64,000 nucleotides of DNA from Devosia nanyangense (lineage in GTDB: Bacteria; Pseudomonadota; Alphaproteobacteria; Rhizobiales; Devosiaceae), in contig JACRAF010000068.1 of the NCBI GenBank assembly GCA_016213505.1, positions 1 through 64,000 on the forward strand, written 5' to 3'. Shown here piece after piece: positions 1 through 7,591 of the stretch (position 1 is its first letter; every line of letters begins with the position of its first letter). The notes beneath the pieces were generated by a model that was not told where the DNA came from, searched no databases, and saw nothing but the letters and a program-made list of their open reading frames with translations. The translations under genes and the position numbers were made by a program.

Positions 1-2
1 AA

Positions 3-113
3 CAACTCCGCCAACGCGGCAAGCCCAACAAGCTCATCCTCACCGCAATCATGCGAAAGCTCATCGTCATCCTAAATGCCGTCATCGCTTCAGACCAACC
101 CGCTTCGGCTTGA
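3..113 (+). CDS. IS110-family transposase, C-terminal end only (partial)
   Basis: The frame open from the left edge encodes about 36 residues ending in TGA. It contains a G-K-P-N-K-L segment followed by A-I-M-R-K-L-I-V-I-L-N-A, which is the highly typical C-terminal tail of IS110/IS116/IS902 transposases. These DEDD-type enzymes move circular insertion-sequence intermediates. Only the tail is visible, so the element's main part lies to the left and its integrity cannot be judged. No inverted repeat was expected or seen, as IS110 elements usually lack them. Confidence 0.8.
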   Translation, partial: QLRQRGKPNKLILTAIMRKLIVILNAVIASDQPASA

Positions 114-378
114 CAAGCAAGACGGTAGATAAGTCGGTGTGATGGCGGGCTAATGGATTGATCCAAAGGACATTTTTGAGGGGACCAAGAGTCACGTCAG
201 TGGACGTGGCCGCCCCCTCCACCGCCTTCGCTGGCCATTCGAGCTTAGCTCTCATGGCCTTCGCCTCTCAAATCGATCCACCGGATCGATTTGCCCTGCG
301 GGACGGCTCGAAGCCCCTCCCCCGCGACTTCGTCGCAGGGGAGGAACCGACTGAGAGTGCGCGGGCCCCTTTCGTTCC
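114..378. other. Intergenic stretch with two palindromic elements
   Basis: No credible gene is visible between the transposase tail and the VOC gene. Two inverted repeats lie here. Positions 270-292 are a perfect 10-bp repeat, AAATCGATCC with a 3-nt loop. Positions 316-344 are a 13-bp repeat, CCTCCCCCGCGAC, with one mismatch and a TTC loop. They look like dispersed palindromes or terminators serving the leftward VOC gene. Confidence 0.5.
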
Positions 379-855
379 TCAGCCCTTCGGCTTCAGCGGC
401 CTCACCAAACTCGTCATGCCGTGGCCGGCGTTGAACGCCTTGATGGCGTCGTACTGCACGCAGTTGGAAGCCATTTCCATCAGTTCGATGCGATTGCCGT
501 CGGGGTCTTCGACCCAGGCGCCGCGATTGTTGTCGAGACCGGTCTTGAGGCTCAGCGGGTGCATCAGCGGGATGCCGGCGGCGGCCAGCTGCCGGGCCGC
601 CGTTTCGATGTCGTCGACGGTGATGCACATATGGTTGAAGCCGGTCGGCTCGGGGCCGGGCGAGCGGTCTTTGCCGCCGCCGATCAGCTCGAGATAGAGA
701 TTGTCGTCGAAGCGGAGGTAGATGATCCACGGCACATGGGCTTCGTCGGTCAGCTCGAGGAACGCCTTGAAGCCGAGCGTCTCGTAAAACTTCACCGAGG
801 CCTTGAAGTCCCGGACTTTGAAGTTGACGTGCCCCAGGGTCCGAAATGCCGTCAT
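379..855 (-). CDS. VOC-family (glyoxalase-like) protein
   Basis: A single vicinal-oxygen-chelate fold protein of 158 residues. It opens with L-G-H-V-N-F-K-V-R-D, the usual first strand carrying a metal-ligand His. Later it has F-N-H-M-C-I-T-V-D-D and D-P-D-G-N-R-I-E-L-M-E, the characteristic second-half His and the closing Glu-bearing strand. The family covers lactoylglutathione lyases, extradiol dioxygenases and resistance proteins; substrate is not predictable here. I prefer the ATG at 855 over one at 867 because a GGAGGAG ribosome-binding site precedes 855 at proper spacing. It is a stand-alone leftward gene. Confidence 0.8.
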   Translation of the reverse strand: MTAFRTLGHVNFKVRDFKASVKFYETLGFKAFLELTDEAHVPWIIYLRFDDNLYLELIGGGKDRSPGPEPTGFNHMCITVDDIETAARQLAAAGIPLMHPLSLKTGLDNNRGAWVEDPDGNRIELMEMASNCVQYDAIKAFNAGHGMTSLVRPLKPKG

Positions 856-1057
856 CTGCTCCTCCATCGGCGGTACCGCCCGATTTTCGAGCCGGACTAT
901 GAATTGATATTATCGTTAATACAACAGGGCGGAGGTGGATTATTCCGGATTATCAACGCCCGGCGACCGCGCTGTTCCGTAACCCGGCATTGATCGCGGA
1001 CGCAGTTGGGGCTATGTCTCCATCGTCGCTTCACGATGAAGCGGCATGTGTAGAAAC

Positions 1058-1224
1058 AACGTTCTCAGGGCGGGGTGCGATTCCCCACCGGCGGTAATGG
1101 GAGAAATCCCTAGCCCGCGAGCGCCTTCGGCGGAGCGTGGTCACGCGACCATAGGCAAACCGAGGGGTCAGCAGATTCGGGTGCGATCCCCGAGCCGACG
1201 GTATAGTCCGGATGAAAGAGAACG
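1058..1224 (+). ncRNA. FMN riboswitch (RFN element)
   Basis: The classic RFN core is present in order: CGTTCTCAGGGCGGGGTG, CCCCACCGGCGGTAA, AGCCCGCGAGCG, GGTCAGCAGATTCGG, CCGACGGTATAGTCCGGATG and the closing GAGAACG. The P1 stem pairs 1060-1066 with 1218-1224. The RNA binds flavin mononucleotide and shuts off the downstream gene when flavin is plentiful. It sits about 100 nt ahead of ribN, the expected target in alphaproteobacteria. Confidence 0.97.
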
Positions 1225-1239
1225 GGTTTATGGGCCGCA

Positions 1240-1313
1240 AGGCTCCGCCCGCGTTTTGGCAGGCGGGGACTTCGTCCCCCGATCCCGTCCGTAACCCTGA
1301 GGAAACTGGTTAC
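1240..1313 (+). promoter_or_regulatory. Candidate expression platform of the FMN riboswitch
   Basis: Between the aptamer and ribN are a strong hairpin GGGGAC-TTC-GTCCCC (1265-1279), an overlapping alternative CCGCC/GGCGG pairing, and GTAACC/GGTTAC (1291-1313) ending just before the AAAGGA ribosome-binding site. No poly-U tract follows, so control of translation initiation rather than intrinsic termination is the more natural reading. This is inference from base pairing. Confidence 0.45.
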
Positions 1314-1326
1314 GAAAGGATCGACC

Positions 1327-2298
1327 ATGAACCAGATTTCCTCGACTTCCCCTTCCTCCAGCGGCGCCGTATCCGGTGCGCTGCTCATGCTGCTGGCGAG
1401 CCTCGCTTTCGCCGGGACCAACGTGCTGCAGAACGTCCTGATCTGGCCGATCGGGATGAGCTCCACCGGCATGACCTTCTGGCAGTATCTGATCGCCACG
1501 CTGATCGCCTTGCCGCTGATCCTCCGGATCGGGGTCAAGAATCTCAGGACCCGCCATCCGGTCCTCCACGAAGTGCGCGCCTTCGTTTCGGCGCTCGGCG
1601 TCCACGTCTTCGTCTACGGCTTTGCCTCCGGCATGCCCGCCTGGCAGATGGTGACGCTGCTCGCCACCGGACCGCTCTTCATCATTTTGGGCTCGACGCT
1701 CTTCCTCCGCGAGCGGGCCTCGCTGGCCCGGCTGTTCGCCGCGTTTCTGGGCTTTGTCGGTGCGCTCCTCGTCTCGGGCATCGGCACCGACGGCTTCACG
1801 GTGATGGTCCTCATCCCGATCGCCGCCGCCGCGCTCTGGGCGACCACGGACGTGTTGACGAAGTATCTGTCGCGCGAGGAGACGCCCGAAACGCTGACGG
1901 TCTCGCTGCTGGTGCTCATCACCCCCAACCATCTGCTGATCCTCCTGGCGGCGACGCTGATGGCGCAGGTTGCACCGGGATTTCTGCCGGCCGGCGTCGC
2001 CACCGGCTTCCCGTTCCAGCTCCCGGCGGAGGGTGGGCTGTGGCTGCTGCTGCTCCTCGGCGTCCTCACGGCAGGCGCGCAGTATTTCCTCGCCTTCGCC
2101 TACAAGGTCGCCGATGCCACCTACCTGCAGCCGTTCGGCGATCTGAAGGTGCCGCTGACGGCCGTGATCGGGTTTGTTTTCCTGAGCCAGGTGCCGACGC
2201 CCTGGTTCTGGATTGGCGCCGCGCTCATCCTCGCCGCCTCGCTGTTCATCCTCTACGCGGAAACCGGCGGCAGGGCCGGCAAGCTCGCCGCCGCCTGA
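1327..2298 (+). CDS. ribN: Riboflavin importer RibN (EamA/DMT family)
   Basis: A 323-residue inner-membrane transporter with about ten hydrophobic helices and two EamA repeats, including the A-L-W-A-T-T-D-V segment between halves and the closing Q-P-F-G-D-L-K-V-P-L-T helix near residue 270. Drug/metabolite-superfamily permeases of this length directly downstream of an FMN riboswitch in Rhizobium and relatives are RibN, shown to take up riboflavin. The assignment rests on family plus riboswitch context. The ATG is preceded by AAAGGA. It appears to be a single-gene unit followed by two hairpins. Confidence 0.85.
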   Translation: MNQISSTSPSSSGAVSGALLMLLASLAFAGTNVLQNVLIWPIGMSSTGMTFWQYLIATLIALPLILRIGVKNLRTRHPVLHEVRAFVSALGVHVFVYGFASGMPAWQMVTLLATGPLFIILGSTLFLRERASLARLFAAFLGFVGALLVSGIGTDGFTVMVLIPIAAAALWATTDVLTKYLSREETPETLTVSLLVLITPNHLLILLAATLMAQVAPGFLPAGVATGFPFQLPAEGGLWLLLLLGVLTAGAQYFLAFAYKVADATYLQPFGDLKVPLTAVIGFVFLSQVPTPWFWIGAALILAASLFILYAETGGRAGKLAAA

Positions 2299-2302
2299 CG
2301 GA

Positions 2303-2393
2303 GCGCGTTCGGGAAAAATGGGCGTCCCGTTTTCCGGTTCGAACGCGCGACCACGTACGACACGGCAAAGCGGGGCCGCCTTGCGCGGCCCCG
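2303..2393 (+). terminator. Two hairpins downstream of ribN
   Basis: A long hairpin pairs GCGCGTTCG (2303-2311) with CGAACGCGC (2340-2348), with an inner GGAAAA/TTTTCC pairing; its form suggests a dispersed palindromic repeat. A second pairs CGGGGCCG (2371-2378) with CGGCCCCG (2386-2393) followed by TT. They probably end the ribN transcript. Confidence 0.5.
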
Positions 2394-2430
2394 TTCCGCC
2401 CCTTAGGTAGAGGCGCAAGGAGAGACGCCG

Positions 2431-2688
2431 ATGAACGAGAAGGATGCCAACTGGTTCAAGCCGCTGTGGCGGCGCGTGGCGGTGACCGCCGTGGTCATCG
2501 CCTGGTTCGGCTTCGAGGCGATCTTCACCCGCGAGCCGCTGTGGCTGACGATCAGCGGCATCGGCATCGCCTATTGCGTGTGGAACTTCTTCATCCGCTT
2601 CCCCAGGGAGGCACCGGCGGCTCCGGCCGCCGCCCCGGCGCCCGACGAGCCCACGGGGCCGCCGCCCCCAGGGGCCGCCGCCCCTTAA
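2431..2688 (+). CDS. Small membrane protein, DUF3329-like
   Basis: An 85-residue protein with W-F-K-P-L-W-R-R near the N-terminus, two transmembrane helices (about 15-33 and 37-53) and a Pro/Ala-rich tail. The P-L-W-R-R plus two-helix layout resembles the DUF3329 family, of unknown function. AAGGAGAGACGCCG before the ATG supports translation. The final codons converge with the SDR gene on the other strand, the two stop codons overlapping by 4 bp. Function unknown. Confidence 0.65.
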   Translation: MNEKDANWFKPLWRRVAVTAVVIAWFGFEAIFTREPLWLTISGIGIAYCVWNFFIRFPREAPAAPAAAPAPDEPTGPPPPGAAAP

Positions 2689-3449
2689 GCAGCCGTAAAG
2701 CCGTTGTCGACGAACAAATGCGTGCCGTTGACGAAACTCGCATCGTCCGACGCGAGGAACAGCGCCGCCCGCGCCACCTCCTCGGGCTCGCCGATGCGGC
2801 CCTGCTGCACGGCGAGCGCCGCTTCCGACGCATCGACGCCGAGCCTGGTCAACTCATCGACCTCGCGCAGCCCGTGCGGGGTGCGGATGAAGCCGGGGCA
2901 CACCGCATTGCAGCGGATGTTGCGGTCGCGGAATTCGACCGCGATGGCGCGCGCGAACATGTGCACGGCGCCCTTGGTGGTGTCGTAGAGCACCTCCATC
3001 GGCGTGCCGGCGACGGCCGAAATCGACGAGGTGCAGACGATCGCGCCGCCGCCCTGGGCGATCATTCCCGGCAGCACGGCGCGGGTCATCAAAAACATCG
3101 AGCGGACATTGACCGCGTGCAGCCAGTCCCACTCGGTGAGCGTGGTCTCGAGGAACGGTTTGATGACGATGGTGCCGGCGTGGTTGAAGAGCACATTGGC
3201 GGCGCCGAAGGCGGCGTCGGCGCCCTTGACCGCAGCGATCACCTGCGCCTCGTCCGAAACGTCGGCGATGAAGGCTTCGGCGATGCCGCCCGAGGCGCGG
3301 ATCGAGTCGACCGTCACCCGCGCCGCGGCTTCGTTGCGGTCGATGATCGCGACCCTGGCGCCCTCGGCGGCGAACAGATGCGAGGCCGCCCCGCCCATCC
3401 CCGTCGCGCCGCCCGAAATGATGGCGATCTTGCCGCTGAGCCTGCCCAT
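2685..3449 (-). CDS. Short-chain dehydrogenase/reductase
   Basis: A 254-residue classical SDR. The NAD(P)-binding motif is G-G-A-T-G-M-G near residues 13-19, the catalytic Ser lies in C-T-S-S-I-S and the catalytic Tyr/Lys in Y-D-T-T-K. The acidic residue after strand two (A-I-I-D-R) suggests NAD rather than NADP. It has an AGGAGGAACC ribosome-binding site. Neighbours do not indicate the substrate; it stands alone, divergent from purU. Confidence 0.85.
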   Translation of the reverse strand: MGRLSGKIAIISGGATGMGGAASHLFAAEGARVAIIDRNEAAARVTVDSIRASGGIAEAFIADVSDEAQVIAAVKGADAAFGAANVLFNHAGTIVIKPFLETTLTEWDWLHAVNVRSMFLMTRAVLPGMIAQGGGAIVCTSSISAVAGTPMEVLYDTTKGAVHMFARAIAVEFRDRNIRCNAVCPGFIRTPHGLREVDELTRLGVDASEAALAVQQGRIGEPEEVARAALFLASDDASFVNGTHLFVDNGFTAA

Positions 3450-3600
3450 GCCTGGTTCCTCCTGGTCAGTGCGTAGATAACCCCCTCGCCGGCCCTGCCC
3501 ACAAGGGGAGATCGGGAGGGCTTCTTAAGGCTTCGTGCGCACAGCGCTTGACCCCCTCGCCCGCTCCCGCGATAGAAGCGCCAGTCATCCGGAGCTGCCG

Positions 3601-4452
3601 ATGCCCGCCAATTTCGTCCTGACGCTGAGCTGCGCCGACCGCCCCGGCATCGTCGCGGCGGTGACCACCGAACTCGCCGCGCTCGACGCCAACATCGCCG
3701 AGTCCAACCAGTTCTGGGACAAGGAGACCGGCCAGTTCTTCATGCGACTCGCCTTCACCGCCCCCGACGGCGCCGGCCGCGAGGCGATCGAACGCGCGCT
3801 GAGGCCCGCCATCGAGCGCTTCGGCATGCGCACGGCGCTGGTCGACGAGGGCCGCAAGAAAAAGATCGTGGTGATGGTCAGCCGGTTCGACCACGCGCTG
3901 CTGCATCTGCTCTACCAGATCCGCGTCGGCTGGCTCGATGCGGAGGTCGCGGCGATCATCTCCAACCACGAGGTTGCGCGCCCGACCGCCGAGTACGAGC
4001 ACATCCCGTATCACTTCCTCCCGGTCGACAAGGCGAGCAAGGTCAACCAGGAACTCGAGATCCTCAGGCTGGTGAAGGAATCGGGCGCCGAACTGGTGGT
4101 GCTCGCCCGCTACATGCAGGTGCTGTCCGACACCTTCGCCACAAGGCTGTTCGGCCAGATCATCAACATCCACCACTCGTTCCTGCCCAGCTTCAAGGGC
4201 GCAAAGCCCTACCACCAGGCGCACGAGCGCGGCGTCAAGATCATCGGCGCCACGGCGCACTATGTGACCCCGGCGCTCGACGAAGGCCCGATCATCGAGC
4301 AGGAGACGGCGCGGGTGAACCACGCCATGAGCCCCGACGACCTGATCGCCGCCGGGCGCGATATCGAGAGCCGCGTGCTGGCCCGGGCGGTGAAACTTCA
4401 CCTCGAATCGCGCGTGATGCTGAACGGCAAGAAGACCGTCGTCTTCGGATAG
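3601..4452 (+). CDS. purU: Formyltetrahydrofolate deformylase PurU
   Basis: A 283-residue enzyme that hydrolyses 10-formyl-tetrahydrofolate to formate and tetrahydrofolate, balancing the one-carbon pool. An N-terminal ACT domain (T-L-S-C-A-D-R-P-G-I-V) is followed by a formyltransferase-like domain with the catalytic set Asn/His/Asp in L-A-R-Y-M-Q, N-I-H-H-S-F-L-P and A-L-D-E-G-P-I-I. Length matches the family. The ATG at 3601 is chosen because the ACT domain begins at once and CCGGAG precedes it; the frame is open upstream. The tautomerase gene follows after 8 nt. Confidence 0.92.
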   Translation: MPANFVLTLSCADRPGIVAAVTTELAALDANIAESNQFWDKETGQFFMRLAFTAPDGAGREAIERALRPAIERFGMRTALVDEGRKKKIVVMVSRFDHALLHLLYQIRVGWLDAEVAAIISNHEVARPTAEYEHIPYHFLPVDKASKVNQELEILRLVKESGAELVVLARYMQVLSDTFATRLFGQIINIHHSFLPSFKGAKPYHQAHERGVKIIGATAHYVTPALDEGPIIEQETARVNHAMSPDDLIAAGRDIESRVLARAVKLHLESRVMLNGKKTVVFG

Positions 4453-4460
4453 GAACACCA

Positions 4461-4847
4461 ATGCCCATTTGCCGCCTCGAAACCCGCGAAGGCTGGATCG
4501 CCGGCCGCCATGCCGAGGTCATCGACGCCATCCACCGCGCCATGATCGAGACCATCCGCATTCCGGTGCATGACCGCGACATCCGCATCCTCGAATATCC
4601 CGTGCACGCCTTCGCCCCGCCGCCGGGCTCCGGCCCCGGCTTCTCGATCCTCGAGATCACGCTTCTCGTCGGCCGCTCGCCCGAGGCCAAGCGCCGGCTC
4701 TATGCGGAGCTGACCCGCGAGATGGCGGCCTTCGGCCTCGCCCCGACGGACCTCAAGATCCTGCTCAACGAAATCAGCGGCGAGAACTGGGGTCTCGGCG
4801 GCAAGGCCGTGGCCGACATCGACGTCGGCTTCAAGATCGACGTCTGA
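4461..4847 (+). CDS. Tautomerase-superfamily protein
   Basis: A 128-residue protein starting Met-Pro, so that removal of Met would expose the amino-terminal Pro that is the general base of the 4-oxalocrotonate tautomerase superfamily. The rest (A-I-H-R-A-M-I-E-T, E-I-T-L-L-V-G-R-S, D-L-K-I-L-L-N-E) follows the two beta-alpha-beta units of the longer tautomerase subgroup. Substrate unknown. It lies 8 nt behind purU with AGGAACACCA as ribosome-binding site, so co-transcription is likely. Confidence 0.8.
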   Translation: MPICRLETREGWIAGRHAEVIDAIHRAMIETIRIPVHDRDIRILEYPVHAFAPPPGSGPGFSILEITLLVGRSPEAKRRLYAELTREMAAFGLAPTDLKILLNEISGENWGLGGKAVADIDVGFKIDV

Positions 4848-4863
4848 GCCGGATCACGCCGTC

Positions 4864-4958
4864 GCCGGCAGCGACATCGAGAGCCGCGTCTAGCGATGAA
4901 GCTGCACCTCGAATCGTGGGTGATGCTAAACGGCAAGAAGACGGTGGTGTTCGGCTAA
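4864..4958 (+). pseudogene. Decayed second copy of the purU 3' end
   Basis: This stretch matches the last 30 or so codons of purU (4362-4452): D-I-E-S-R-V, then a deletion and in-frame stop, then K-L-H-L-E-S, V-M-L-N-G-K-K-T-V-V-F-G and a stop. Differences inside the matching codons are almost all in third positions (AAC-to-CTC-to-CTG-type silent changes), so the copy derives from a purU that evolved under selection, not from a recent local duplication. It looks like a scar of recombination or allele replacement. Confidence 0.8.
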
Positions 4959-5542
4959 GATCTGTTCACCAGAGTGAACTCCAGTATTGGAATCGCCAGT
5001 TCGCTAGTTAGGTCCAGCTCCCAAAGGGTCACTTGACGTCTTTCCGGTGCCCTGACGAGGAAAGCCTCTAAGAGATCGGGGGGGCGCTCACCTTCCAACA
5101 CGAAAACTCCGACGAAGTAGAGCTGCAGAGACGACTTCATTCCCGTCTCCACGAGGAATGACCAGAGCCGGTCCATCTCGTCCTCGGCAACCCCAATTGT
5201 GACCTCGATACCGTGGCCGGAGGAGCCCCCACTCCCTTCTACTCGCTCAATGTCGGGCTCTGCGCCTTTTCGTATGCGAGCATATCCAATCGTCAAGGGT
5301 GCATCCGGACCAGAAAGCCTCTGTGCCGCGGTCGCGTACGAAGGTGAAATCGGAGACTCAATGCGACAAAGGGCGCGACCTCCCTTGTCCCCGACCTCCG
5401 TATACGTTCGACTAGCCAAGCTAATGACTCGCTCGAAGCCCGCAGCTGTCTTGGAAACGCGAGACAGAGTGGATGGCGATGCTTCGAAGTCGAAGCTCAC
5501 CTCAACGAGGTGAGTAGCCTTTTCCTGGCCCGCAGCTTGCAT
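4955..5542 (-). CDS. Unrecognised protein, possibly acquired
   Basis: A 195-residue soluble protein that I cannot place in a family. It has no signal peptide or membrane helix, and looks like a mixed alpha/beta protein with a Gly/Ser-rich patch (G-S-G-G-S-S-G-H-G) in the middle. Codon use is visibly less GC-biased than neighbours (many AGA, TCG, ACT, TCT). It runs opposite to purU and its stop abuts the purU scar, suggesting arrival with the same recombination event. Start ATG at 5542 has no strong ribosome-binding site, so expression is uncertain. Confidence 0.5.
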   Translation of the reverse strand: MQAAGQEKATHLVEVSFDFEASPSTLSRVSKTAAGFERVISLASRTYTEVGDKGGRALCRIESPISPSYATAAQRLSGPDAPLTIGYARIRKGAEPDIERVEGSGGSSGHGIEVTIGVAEDEMDRLWSFLVETGMKSSLQLYFVGVFVLEGERPPDLLEAFLVRAPERRQVTLWELDLTSELAIPILEFTLVNRS

Positions 5543-5630
5543 TTTCCTGGCCCCCCGGCGCGGCGGTGTTTGCTAAACCATATCGCGGGACGCGCGATCG
5601 TCAATGCAGCAGCGTCACGTCAACAACGCT

Positions 5631-6668
5631 TCACGCCGTCGGGAACAATCTCCAGCGCTTCGGCTTGAACGCGATTCTGGTTTTCTCGCCGGCCGGGTGA
5701 TCGAAGGGCAGGTCGATCTCGACGCGCTCCGGGTTGCCGCCGATTTCGAGTTCGACGCGGCGGGTGCCGCCGACCCGGCGCGAGGCGACGACGACGCCGG
5801 CGAGGGCGGCGCCCTCGGGCACCAGCTCGACATCGTGCGGGCGGAAATACAAGAGCGCATTGCCCTTGGGGGTTTCGCCCGAGGTCAGCCCGATGGCGCG
5901 GCCGCCGACCCAGAGCTCGCCATTGTCGATCTCGACCGGCAGGCGGCTCGATTCCCCGATGAAACCGAAGACGAAGGGCGAGTTGGGCGTGTCGTAGACC
6001 GTATCGGGCGAGCCGACCTGCTCGATCTTGCCCTGGCTCATCACCACCAGCCGATCGGCGAGTTCGAGCGCCTCCTCCTGGTCGTGGGTGACGAACACCG
6101 TGGTGTGGCCGGTCTTGTCGTGGATCTCGCGCAGCCATTTGCGCAGTTCCTTGCGCACCTGCGCGTCGAGCGCCCCGAACGGCTCGTCGAGCAGCAGCAC
6201 GCGCGGCTCGATGGCGAGCGCCCGGGCGAGCGCCACGCGCTGCCGCTGGCCGCCCGAGAGCTGCTGCGGGTAGCGGGCATCGAGCCCCGAGAGCTGCACC
6301 AGATCGAGCAGCTCCATGGCGCGCTTTTTGATCTCGGCGCGCGGCGGCCGGGTGGCGCGCGGCCGGACCTTCAGCCCGAACGAGATGTTTTCGAGCACCG
6401 TCATGTTGCGGAACAGCGCATAGGCCTGGAACACGAAGCCGACATTGCGCTGCTGCACGGATTTGGACGAGGCGTCCTCATCGCCGAAAAAGATGCGTCC
6501 CGCGGTCGGCCGCTCGAGCCCGGCGATCAACCGCAAGAGCGTCGTTTTACCCGAGCCCGAGGGCCCGAGCAGCGCGATCAGCTCGCCCGACTTGATCTCG
6601 AGCGAGACGTCGTCGAGCGCCGGATAGCGCGAGAATTCCTTGAGGACGTTTTCGACCCGGATATCCAA
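5631..6668 (-). CDS. cysA: Sulfate/thiosulfate ABC transporter ATP-binding protein CysA
   Basis: A 345-residue ATPase powering sulfate import. Walker A is G-P-S-G-S-G-K-T near residue 36, the signature L-S-G-G-Q near 137 and Walker B L-L-L-D-E-P-F near 160, followed by the TOBE-type C-terminal regulatory part typical of CysA. The start is TTG, with AGAGGA seven nt upstream. It is the last gene of the leftward cysP-cysT-cysW-cysA operon, 17 nt behind cysW. Confidence 0.93.
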   Translation of the reverse strand: MDIRVENVLKEFSRYPALDDVSLEIKSGELIALLGPSGSGKTTLLRLIAGLERPTAGRIFFGDEDASSKSVQQRNVGFVFQAYALFRNMTVLENISFGLKVRPRATRPPRAEIKKRAMELLDLVQLSGLDARYPQQLSGGQRQRVALARALAIEPRVLLLDEPFGALDAQVRKELRKWLREIHDKTGHTTVFVTHDQEEALELADRLVVMSQGKIEQVGSPDTVYDTPNSPFVFGFIGESSRLPVEIDNGELWVGGRAIGLTSGETPKGNALLYFRPHDVELVPEGAALAGVVVASRRVGGTRRVELEIGGNPERVEIDLPFDHPAGEKTRIAFKPKRWRLFPTA

Positions 6669-6685
6669 TACGCAGTCCTCTTGGT

Positions 6686-7591
6686 TCAGTGGCTTCGCGT
6701 GCCTGCGAGTTCATCGCCATAGCGGAACTCGAGCACGGTTTTGACGATCAGCGTGACCAGCGCCAGCATGGCGAGCAGCGAGGCCACGGCGAAGGCGCCG
6801 GCGAAATTATACTCGTTGTAGAGGATTTCGATGTGGAGCGGCATGGTGTCGGTTTTGCCGCGGATATGGCCCGAGACCACCGACACCGCGCCGAACTCGC
6901 CCATGGCGCGCGCGTTGCAGAGCAGGACGCCATAGAGCAGGCCCCATTTGATGTTGGGCAGCGTCACCCGAAAGAACGTCTGCCAGCCGGTGGCGCCCAG
7001 CGACAGCGCCGCCTCCTCGTCGGTCGTCCCCTGATCCTGCATCAGCGGGATCAGTTCGCGGGCGATGAACGGGAAGGTGACGAAGATCGTCGCGAGCACG
7101 ATGCCGGGGACGGCGAAGATGATCTCGATATCGTTGGACCTGAGCCACGGCCCGATGAGGCCCTGCGCGCCGAACAGCAGCACATAGACCATGCCCGAGA
7201 CCACCGGCGAGATCGAGAACGGCAGGTCGATCAGCGTCACCAGGAACGACTTGCCCCAGAACCGGTATTTGGCGATGGCCCACGCCGCGGCGACCCCGAA
7301 GATCAGGTTGAGCGGCACGGCGATAGCGGCGACCAGCAGCGTCAGCTGGATGGCGGCGATGGCGTTGCGGTCGGTGAAGGCCTTGAAATAGACCTCGGCC
7401 CCCTTCCTGAACGCCTCGACGAAAACGAGGACCAGCGGCAGGACGATCACCAGCGCCATGAACGAGACGCCGATGCCGATCAGCGTCCATTTGATCCAGC
7501 GCGGCTCGGTGGTCGGCCGCGTGTGCTGGTAGGCCGGCTCGGGCGGCCGCCGGCTGTCGTAGACCGCGATGTCTTCCTCATACATCGCCAT
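6686..7591 (-). CDS. cysW: Sulfate ABC transporter permease CysW
   Basis: A 301-residue inner-membrane permease with about six helices and the EAA-loop (E-A-A-L-S-L-G-A-T-G-W-Q-T-F) that docks onto CysA. The N-terminal 40 residues are a hydrophilic extension. It starts at an ATG preceded by GGAGGCGCT and overlaps the end of cysT by 14 nt, so translation is probably coupled. It pairs with CysT to form the channel. Confidence 0.92.
   Translation of the reverse strand: MAMYEEDIAVYDSRRPPEPAYQHTRPTTEPRWIKWTLIGIGVSFMALVIVLPLVLVFVEAFRKGAEVYFKAFTDRNAIAAIQLTLLVAAIAVPLNLIFGVAAAWAIAKYRFWGKSFLVTLIDLPFSISPVVSGMVYVLLFGAQGLIGPWLRSNDIEIIFAVPGIVLATIFVTFPFIARELIPLMQDQGTTDEEAALSLGATGWQTFFRVTLPNIKWGLLYGVLLCNARAMGEFGAVSVVSGHIRGKTDTMPLHIEILYNEYNFAGAFAVASLLAMLALVTLIVKTVLEFRYGDELAGTRSH

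Noticed and set aside
1..180. A complete insertion sequence at the left edge
   Set aside because: Only the last 36 codons of the transposase are inside the window, and no end repeat is identifiable.
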